Source of the DNA: Bifidobacterium sp. 7101
GTDB taxonomy: Bacteria > Actinomycetota > Actinomycetes > Actinomycetales > Bifidobacteriaceae
Direction of reading: 5' to 3'
NCBI RefSeq assembly: GCF_000499285.1
Contig: NZ_AWUN01000001.1
Span: forward strand, 124,001 to 188,000
DNA: 64,000 nt
The notes below the pieces were generated by a model. It was not told the origin of the DNA. It did not search any database and was given only the letters and a program-made list of their open reading frames with translations. Below are positions 57,816 to 64,000 of the stretch, one piece after another. Each line of letters starts with the position of its first letter. The stretch's first letter is position 1. Position numbers and translations under genes: made by a program.

Positions 57816-58747
57816 TGAATGCTGTAGATAACCGACTGAATGTGGCTGCTGTCGTCGTCACCTTCAACCGTCTGGAAAAGCTGAAGAAGGTTCTGGCTTC
57901 TCTGGAATCCCAGACCTTCCTGCCCAAGGCTCTGATCATCGTCGACAATGCTTCGACTGATGGGACTGCAGATTACCTGCATGAATATCAGGACGCATTC
58001 CCCTTGGGAGGGAAGGTAGAGCTTCGCATTGTCACCCTACCAAAAAACGTGGGCGGGGCTGGCGGCTTCTCCGCTGGCATGCGCGAGGGCTATCGGATGG
58101 GCGTCGACTACGTATGGATCTTCGATGATGATGGGTATCCTGAGCCAGATGCTTTGGAAAAGCTGCTCGCAGGCTACGAACAAGCGACCAAGGCTTTGAG
58201 CCCGGATATCCCTTTTGCCTGCTCCTTGATCAAATATATCGATGGGACCATTTCAGAAATGAACAATCCTGTGCCTACCTGGGACTGGGGTCGGTTGCGG
58301 GCCATGGGACTCAGGGATCTGGTGCTGATCGATCAGGCATCTTTCGTATCCGTACTCATCCCACGCTGGGTTATGGAAGCCTACGGTCTACCCTACAAGG
58401 AGTACTTCATCTGGTTTGACGATGCTGAGTACACTCTTCGTATCTCCGGAGACTGTCCCGGAGTCCAGGTTCTCGATAGCGTAGTGGTGCACGATATGGG
58501 TGAGAATAAGGGGGTCAATTTCTCGATGATCAACGAGAAGAATGCCTGGAAGTTCGCCTATGGCATCCGCAATCAGGGATCCTACAGATTGCATCACAAG
58601 AGCCCGGTTCATTACTTGCTCTTTTGTGCTCAGGTTTGGTATGCCATGCGGTCTGGGGGAGTCGACAAGAAGTTGCGTCGGCAGATGTACTGCAAGATGA
58701 TTGAAGCCATAAGGTTCAACCCATCAATCGATTATCCGCAGTTGTAA
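57815..58747 (+). CDS. Family 2 glycosyltransferase (GlfT2/rhamnosyltransferase-like)
   Basis: A 310-residue enzyme of the same branch as the one at 28655. It has AAVVVTFNRLEKLKKVLAS, IVDNASTDGT, NVGGAGGFSAGMREG, FDDDGYPEPDALEKL, and WFDDAEYTLRIS near the catalytic base. The start is fixed by the TGATG overlap with the upstream GT4. The NxGGAGGF signature is common in galactofuranosyl- and rhamnosyl-transferases, so a galactan or rhamnan backbone is plausible. Confidence 0.87.
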   Translation: MNAVDNRLNVAAVVVTFNRLEKLKKVLASLESQTFLPKALIIVDNASTDGTADYLHEYQDAFPLGGKVELRIVTLPKNVGGAGGFSAGMREGYRMGVDYVWIFDDDGYPEPDALEKLLAGYEQATKALSPDIPFACSLIKYIDGTISEMNNPVPTWDWGRLRAMGLRDLVLIDQASFVSVLIPRWVMEAYGLPYKEYFIWFDDAEYTLRISGDCPGVQVLDSVVVHDMGENKGVNFSMINEKNAWKFAYGIRNQGSYRLHHKSPVHYLLFCAQVWYAMRSGGVDKKLRRQMYCKMIEAIRFNPSIDYPQL

Positions 58748-58764
58748 GCAATCCGGAGAGACTA

Positions 58765-60759
58765 ATGACCAGCAAAACGAATAGACCATGCGTGCAAAAG
58801 TTGCGCTGCTTTTTATCTGTGGCCGTAGGAATCCTTTGTGCTCAGTCTTTGGCGTTTAGGAACGTGGATTCTACAGCGTTCGATAACTTCGCCAATTTAA
58901 CAGCTAAGGGTTTGGATTCAATTGCACAGTTTGGCCCAGCTGGTTCTATCGCTCTTGCTGTGTGTCTTGGAGTTTTATTTTATCGGTTTTATCCGAATTT
59001 TAATCATGCAGGAAAGAGAGATCAGCTGATTTCTGCAATTCTTTCTTTCTTCTTGGCTCTTTCAATTGTTGTACCGCGTCTAATGAAACTGCCTAATGTG
59101 TCTTTCGACAGTTATCCGAATTATGTGGGTGGTGTGCCACAGTGGCACAAACCGATCTTTTGGATGGTTGCTAGTGTCCAATTGCTGACAATTGGTTTTA
59201 CTCTTGCTGTTATTATCTGTTGGCTAATGCATAAAGCAGCTAACTTTGTTGAGTACAGGAACACAGACGATGCGTCAAATTCTATCCCACCTACAAACCT
59301 CAATATCTGGGAAAGAGGAGTTCGCTTCTTTGATGGCAAACCTAAACACATGACCGTGGCTACCTTGGCCATGGTTCTATGTTGGGTACCTATGCTCATA
59401 ATTCAGGGTCCAGCTATTATAGGCGTGGATTCTATGGTGCAGTTAGTTCAGTTTCGTACAGGACATGTTTGGGATCCCATGACGATGGCTGAATTACCGG
59501 GATATGCGGGACAGGATCACCACCCTTTTTTTGATACTTATATATATGGACTATTTGATGAACTTGGGTTATGGCTTGGTCAGGAAATTCTGGGTTTTCG
59601 CATTCTTATAGCATTGCAGAGCATAGTGGCGGCCTTTGCGATAGTTGTATCGCTAGTATGGATTAAGAAAAGAACAAATCTTCCAGATTCCTGTATTTGC
59701 GTCTGTTGGTGCCTGGCAGCAATATTGCCAGCCTTTCCTATGTATATGAGTATTGTGCTCAAGGATTCAACCTGGGTTTCCATCTTTCTCTTATGGATGG
59801 TGGCTTTCTTCGAAGTGATATATCGGTGTAACAATAGCCAGGCAGTTGGCTGGAAATTAGTGCTGTGCCTTGTTGTGCTCGGTCTGTTCTCAGGTCTAAC
59901 AAAAAAACTGGGAATCTATGTTACTACGGTGTCGCTTCTATTAGCGATAATTGTTGTTAGAAAGCAGCTCGTCGCTTTCTTGATTTCTATGCTTGTGCCT
60001 GCTGCTCTAGTGATTGGTTTTGTGCCCATAGTGGTGCTTCCCGCGCTGAATATAGCACCAGGAGGTCCCCAGGAGACCATTTCTGTCCCTATTCAACAGC
60101 TGTCGAAAGTAGCGATACTTCATCAAGATGAGTTATCAAAATCCGATCGACAAGCGATTGACAAAGTTCTCGACATCGATCATTTAAAACCCTATTGGCA
60201 ACCTGATTCAGCTGATTATGCCAAGCACTATGGGTATAGGCTGAATGCTAGTTCGTCTGACAGGAAAAACTTTATTTTAACTTGGATACGTCTATTTTTC
60301 CGCTACCCAAAGGATTACATTGCTGCAGTGCCTTATCTAATAAATCCATTTGTATATGGAGATACCTATTACTATAGCGGACCCGTTCGCTGTGGCTGGT
60401 GGGAAGCAGGTGGGTCGCAGATCCTTACTGAGTATCCTGAATGTGGGCTAAGTTATACACAAGGCAAGATCGCTATTCCGTTAACGAACGCATTGAATAA
60501 AATCCCGCCGTTTTCTTTTATTGGCAGTGAAGCTCTATACACTGTATGGATCCCTCTGGTGGCATTAGGACTAACTATATCAATCAGGCGTTATAGGAAC
60601 CTTTGTTACCTGATTCCTATTGCAGTATCTTGGTGCAGTTTGTTATTGTTGCCAGCGCATCAGGCACGGTATACACTTAGCTTTCTTTTTGTTTTCGCAC
60701 TTACGCTTGCAGTGCCATTTGTCCAGATACTCACCAATGAGCGCGATATAAGCAGTTGA
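58765..60759 (+). CDS. DUF6020-like polytopic membrane protein
   Basis: A 664-residue protein with about 13 hydrophobic segments. I recognise the DUF6020-type arrangement: GPAIIGVDSMVQLVQF (acidic residue after helix ~5), DHHPFFDTYIYGLF, PAFPMYMSIVLKDSTWVSIFLL and a soluble block with CGWWEAGGSQILTEYPECG. This is the general plan of GT-C enzymes with an Asp in the first large extracytoplasmic loop. It is clearly AT-richer than its neighbours, consistent with transfer. GGAGAG precedes the ATG, 17 nt after the GT2 stop. It probably transfers a lipid-linked sugar to the exported polymer; the donor is unknown. Confidence 0.75.
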   Translation: MTSKTNRPCVQKLRCFLSVAVGILCAQSLAFRNVDSTAFDNFANLTAKGLDSIAQFGPAGSIALAVCLGVLFYRFYPNFNHAGKRDQLISAILSFFLALSIVVPRLMKLPNVSFDSYPNYVGGVPQWHKPIFWMVASVQLLTIGFTLAVIICWLMHKAANFVEYRNTDDASNSIPPTNLNIWERGVRFFDGKPKHMTVATLAMVLCWVPMLIIQGPAIIGVDSMVQLVQFRTGHVWDPMTMAELPGYAGQDHHPFFDTYIYGLFDELGLWLGQEILGFRILIALQSIVAAFAIVVSLVWIKKRTNLPDSCICVCWCLAAILPAFPMYMSIVLKDSTWVSIFLLWMVAFFEVIYRCNNSQAVGWKLVLCLVVLGLFSGLTKKLGIYVTTVSLLLAIIVVRKQLVAFLISMLVPAALVIGFVPIVVLPALNIAPGGPQETISVPIQQLSKVAILHQDELSKSDRQAIDKVLDIDHLKPYWQPDSADYAKHYGYRLNASSSDRKNFILTWIRLFFRYPKDYIAAVPYLINPFVYGDTYYYSGPVRCGWWEAGGSQILTEYPECGLSYTQGKIAIPLTNALNKIPPFSFIGSEALYTVWIPLVALGLTISIRRYRNLCYLIPIAVSWCSLLLLPAHQARYTLSFLFVFALTLAVPFVQILTNERDISS

Positions 60760-60798
60760 GATCGACTTAAAAAATATCCAATCAACACTTTCTTATGG

Positions 60799-61941
60799 TC
60801 ATCTGTTCACTGCTGTTTTACTAATGATAAATCTGCGAAGGGGATGGGTGAGCAATCTGTCGATCAGCATAGCAATAACGTCAAGAACAGCAAAGATGAG
60901 CAATCCCGTAACTATAAAAGTTAAAACGAAACCAGTCTTGCTGGATATGTTTGGTAGCCAAGAAGCGACAACGCCCCAGATGAATCGGAATCCGAATGTG
61001 TTCTCGTGCAGGAGGTAGACACCGAAGGTCCCGGCTGATACATGTAGTAGGAAAGTGCTCCACATGTGCGGAAGGCGGATCTGAGGTAGCCGACAAGCTG
61101 CCACAAAAAAGCAAAAGGCGATGCAGATAGGCAGTATTTGCAGACCCTGATGGATTTGTGCCGTCCATGTCAGTCTCTGTGCCCAGTAGGATTCTGACAA
61201 AACAAAATGATTGAACTCCAGCATGAGTGCTGTACATAATACTGTGCAGACGGCCAGTACGCCATTGGATATGGCGCGCAACGAATCTCGGTAGGTCTGG
61301 ATATAAGCGCCGATGATATATCCCAGAACGGCATAGACTACATTGTTCCAGTGATTAGCTCGACTGAAAAACAGGGGCCAGGTACCGATGAACATAAGAA
61401 GAGCGATCAGCCCAAGAACCTGCTTCTGGGACATGTGAGCATATACAGTATTGATGAATGGGCTAAGAAGCAACATGAGAATGTACGCATCTATAAACCA
61501 GTAGCTATTGTACAAAAATGGGCACAAACTCCACAGGACTGTATCCAGGGTCTGTGAACCAGATAGCAGCTCATTCGTGCCGAACGGCAGGGGTCGGAAT
61601 TGCTTGGCAACGATCGCAATTACTAAGCATAGAACTGCATAGAGAAACATCTGGAACCAGGTTGAGAAAATTCGCCTCCACGAAAATTGTTTCTTGACCA
61701 AGAAATATCCTGATATCATGAAGAAGATTGAAACCCCTACTTGTCCGTATTGAACAATAGTGAAACTGATTGCAGATTTCCAGCCTGGGTACATAGGCAA
61801 TACGATGCGCGAGACCCCGTTAGTGAAATCAACGTGGATAATCATATGACAATAAACGACAAGCAGCATTGCCAATATGCGTAGGAGTTCGATATTGAGG
61901 CTGCGACCTGATCGGCCTGTTACCTTATCCGGTTGAGACAT
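60799..61941 (-). CDS. Acyltransferase family 3 (OafA/YrhL-like)
   Basis: A 380-residue integral membrane O-acyltransferase with about ten membrane helices. The N-terminus has SLNIELLRILAMLLVVYCHMIIHV with the conserved Arg and His of the family, and later FFMISGYFLVKKQF. The ATG at 61941 has GGGAGA eight bases upstream, better than the one nine codons earlier. Such enzymes acetylate surface polysaccharides, fitting the neighbouring glycosyltransferases. It is on the opposite strand within the locus and convergent with the DUF6020-like gene. Confidence 0.85.
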   Translation of the reverse strand: MSQPDKVTGRSGRSLNIELLRILAMLLVVYCHMIIHVDFTNGVSRIVLPMYPGWKSAISFTIVQYGQVGVSIFFMISGYFLVKKQFSWRRIFSTWFQMFLYAVLCLVIAIVAKQFRPLPFGTNELLSGSQTLDTVLWSLCPFLYNSYWFIDAYILMLLLSPFINTVYAHMSQKQVLGLIALLMFIGTWPLFFSRANHWNNVVYAVLGYIIGAYIQTYRDSLRAISNGVLAVCTVLCTALMLEFNHFVLSESYWAQRLTWTAQIHQGLQILPICIAFCFFVAACRLPQIRLPHMWSTFLLHVSAGTFGVYLLHENTFGFRFIWGVVASWLPNISSKTGFVLTFIVTGLLIFAVLDVIAMLIDRLLTHPLRRFIISKTAVNR

Positions 61942-62048
61942 CACTTTGATCTCCCATCGAGATGACATGAATACGTCACAGGATAATGCCTGGTGCCTAC
62001 CTGAAGCAGCAGCTGTAAAGTATCAACAAGCCGTTGTTATTTGTGAGG

Positions 62049-62939
62049 ATGCCGGGTAAGAAGGATAACTTTCACGGCTGTTTGGTAGTCTGTACGCTTG
62101 TGAGAAGCATCGTAGATAGATTACGCCAGCGATACCACTATTCATTGGTTATCCTGCGTGAGCTTGTCAAGACCGATTTCAAGCTCAGGTATCAGGGCTC
62201 CTTCCTTGGGGTTGCCTGGTCCGTTCTGCAGCCGCTGATGCTCTTCGTGGTTATGTATCTGGTATTCGCCAAATTCCTCAGGATGACCGACGGTACGCCG
62301 ACCTATCCCGTTGTCCTGCTTCTGGGCATAAGCTCCTGGCAATTCTTCAACGAGTCAACTTCCATAGGCCTGCGTTCTATTGTGGATCGTGGCGACCTCC
62401 TGCGTAAGGTGCATTTCCCAAATTATATTGTGGTCGTGTCAGCCACCATGGGGGCGCTGATCAGCTACGGCATCAACCTGATTGTGGTTCTCATCTTTGC
62501 AATCTTCTGCCGAGTGCATTTCACTTGGAGGGTCCTGTTGCTGCCCATCAGCGTATTCCAGTTGTATATCCTTGCATTGGGCTTTACGCTGATCATGGCT
62601 ACCATGTATGTCTACTTCCGTGACGTGTCGCATATCTGGGACGTGTTGCAACAGGTGATCTTCTATTCCATCCCTGTCATCTATCCTTTGACGGCGGTCT
62701 CGGGAATTCACCATTGGTGGGGTCCTGTCGTAGCCAAGCTGCTCCTGCTCAACCCCATCGCGCAATCCATCCAGGATATCCGGCATTCATTCATCGCCCC
62801 GGAAACGACTCCTACTGTATGGAACCAGATCAGCAATCCCTTCGTGACCATGATCCCCATCCTGCTCACTGTGATCATGGTGGTGCTGGGTGTATGCGTA
62901 TTCCGCAAGTACAATCGCAAATTCGCCGAGGTGATGTGA
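62049..62939 (+). CDS. Polysaccharide ABC exporter permease (Wzm/TagG-type)
   Basis: About 296 residues with six membrane spans of the ABC-2 type. ILRELVKTDFKLRYQGSFLGVAWSVLQPLMLFVVMYLVFAKFL is the classical N-terminal region of Wzm/TagG proteins. The exact start is uncertain: ATG 62049 follows GTGAGG, a TTG lies at 62034, and a GTG at 62100 would give the family's usual length. It overlaps the ATPase gene (ATG TGATG), so the pair is co-translated. It exports a lipid-linked glycan built by the cluster's transferases. Confidence 0.87.
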   Translation: MPGKKDNFHGCLVVCTLVRSIVDRLRQRYHYSLVILRELVKTDFKLRYQGSFLGVAWSVLQPLMLFVVMYLVFAKFLRMTDGTPTYPVVLLLGISSWQFFNESTSIGLRSIVDRGDLLRKVHFPNYIVVVSATMGALISYGINLIVVLIFAIFCRVHFTWRVLLLPISVFQLYILALGFTLIMATMYVYFRDVSHIWDVLQQVIFYSIPVIYPLTAVSGIHHWWGPVVAKLLLLNPIAQSIQDIRHSFIAPETTPTVWNQISNPFVTMIPILLTVIMVVLGVCVFRKYNRKFAEVM

Positions 62940-64000
62940 TGAGCAAGGCTGGGGAACCAATCCGTCAGAAAAAAGACGATCGGCCCGTGGTCCTGTCCGT
63001 GGAGCATGTGGACAAGGTCTTTCGGCTGCCTACCGAACAGGCCACAGGACTCAAGCAGGCCTTTATCAACTGGACCCGAGGAATCAAGGGATACAAGGAG
63101 CAGCAGGTGCTGCAGGATGTGTCCTTCCAAGTACACCGGGGCGATTTTTTCGGCATCGTCGGGCGCAACGGCAGTGGCAAGTCAACTCTGCTCAAGCTGA
63201 TTTCGGGCATCTACTATCCTGAGCGCGGTCATATCTCCTATACAGGCAAGCTGGTGCCCTTTATCGAATTGGGGGTAGGTTTCAACCCGGAGCTGACGGG
63301 CCGCGAGAACGTCTATCTGAACGGAGCCCTGCTGGGATTCACCCGCAGCGAGGTCGATGCCATGTACGATGACATCGTGGACTTCGCTGAACTGGGCGAG
63401 TTCATGGATCAGAAACTGAAGAACTACTCCAGCGGCATGCAGGTGCGCCTGGCTTTTTCCGTGGCCATCAAGGCCCAAGGTGACATACTGATCCTGGACG
63501 AGGTTCTGGCCGTCGGTGATGAGGCTTTCCAACGTAAATGCGATGATTACTTCACCGAGGTCAAGAAGGATCCCAACAAGACGGTCATCCTGGTCACCCA
63601 TGACATGGGCGCTGTGAAGAAGTACTGCGACCGGGCGATCCTGATCAAGGACGGCCATGTGGTGATCAATGGCGACAAGGATGATGTCGCCAACCGGTAC
63701 ACCTTGGAGAATCTCAAGGCCACTGACAAGCAATCAGACGGCAAGAAGCAAGGAGATGAATACCCAACCGGTCTGAGCGCTCAGGTACCTCTCCTGCGAG
63801 CCTATCCGGTATCATCCTCGGTCTGCAAGAGCTCGGATACCTTCCGTTTTGACGTGGAATACGACTGCGCCCAGTACGACAATCTCTATATGGCCATCGC
63901 CATGCATGACACCCGGCGTGGGGGCATAGCCTATGACACGGGTTCCGATGCCATCCGTCTAAAAGCCTGTGGGCATCAGGTGGTGCATTGTTCGGTGCCC
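62939..64000 (+). CDS. Polysaccharide ABC exporter ATPase (Wzt/TagH-type), 3' end outside window
   Basis: 354 codons are visible and the frame is open to the right edge. Walker A is GRNGSGKST near residue 82, the signature is YSSGMQVRLAF, Walker B is DILILDEVLAVGDE, and the H-loop is VTHDMG. After residue ~265 a linker leads into a beta-sandwich C-terminal domain (SDTFRFDVEYDC ... MAIAMHDTRRGGIAYDT), as in Wzt proteins that recognise the end of the polymer. The start is within the last codons of the permease gene. Confidence 0.9.
   Translation, partial: MSKAGEPIRQKKDDRPVVLSVEHVDKVFRLPTEQATGLKQAFINWTRGIKGYKEQQVLQDVSFQVHRGDFFGIVGRNGSGKSTLLKLISGIYYPERGHISYTGKLVPFIELGVGFNPELTGRENVYLNGALLGFTRSEVDAMYDDIVDFAELGEFMDQKLKNYSSGMQVRLAFSVAIKAQGDILILDEVLAVGDEAFQRKCDDYFTEVKKDPNKTVILVTHDMGAVKKYCDRAILIKDGHVVINGDKDDVANRYTLENLKATDKQSDGKKQGDEYPTGLSAQVPLLRAYPVSSSVCKSSDTFRFDVEYDCAQYDNLYMAIAMHDTRRGGIAYDTGSDAIRLKACGHQVVHCSVP

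Overview
The window is about 60% GC with strong GGAGG-type ribosome sites. It looks chromosomal and most likely comes from a Bifidobacterium. The best evidence is a galacto-N-biose/lacto-N-biose (GNB/LNB) operon in the bifidobacterial order: ABC importer, phosphorylase lnpA, kinase nahK/lnpB, uridylyltransferase lnpC. Beside it lies a giant GH101 endo-alpha-N-acetylgalactosaminidase. A heme catalase next to an Mn importer with a DtxR-type regulator is unusual for the genus and recalls the oxygen-exposed, bee-associated species. The species call is inference only.

Layout. 0-4.2 kb: 3' part of a SNF2 helicase, an aquaporin-family channel and an orphan small protein. 4.4-9.8 kb: a 1792-aa wall-anchored adhesin. 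10-11.7 kb: an MFS transporter and a Pyr_excise/TIGR02328 protein whose ribosome site is a run of ten G. 11.9-26.6 kb: mucin O-glycan module, all on the minus strand. GH101 outside the cell releases Gal-beta-1,3-GalNAc; the lipoprotein and two permeases import it; LnpA phosphorolyses it; NahK and LnpC feed the products into UDP-sugar metabolism. The usual last gene, an epimerase (lnpD), is replaced by a classical SDR. 26.9-38.1 kb: a helicase remnant, a second MFS transporter, glycosyltransferases and a polytopic membrane protein, an SDR, a nicotinamidase, a GNAT acetyltransferase, and a MarR / UvrA-like pair. 38.1-41.9 kb: a frameshifted HNH endonuclease and an unrecognised 808-aa protein with a glycine-zipper-like membrane segment.

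42.06-50.69 kb is an integrated element of about 8.6 kb inserted in the 3' end of a tRNA-Ser(GGA) gene. It has 21-bp direct repeats at both ends, a tyrosine integrase, an excisionase-like protein, an AAA ATPase, two unknown proteins and a membrane protein. It also holds a stretch of about 875 nt that has no credible protein but is dense in perfect inverted repeats, which I consider the best candidate here for an undescribed structured RNA. Three C-homopolymers of 11-13 nt lie in the same non-coding parts of the element.

50.8-55 kb: catalase, MntH and a DtxR/MntR-type regulator, with a 9+9 bp palindrome between the last two. 55-64 kb: a surface polysaccharide locus with three or more glycosyltransferases, a DUF6020-like membrane protein, an acyltransferase and a Wzm/Wzt-type ABC exporter, cut off by the right edge of the window.
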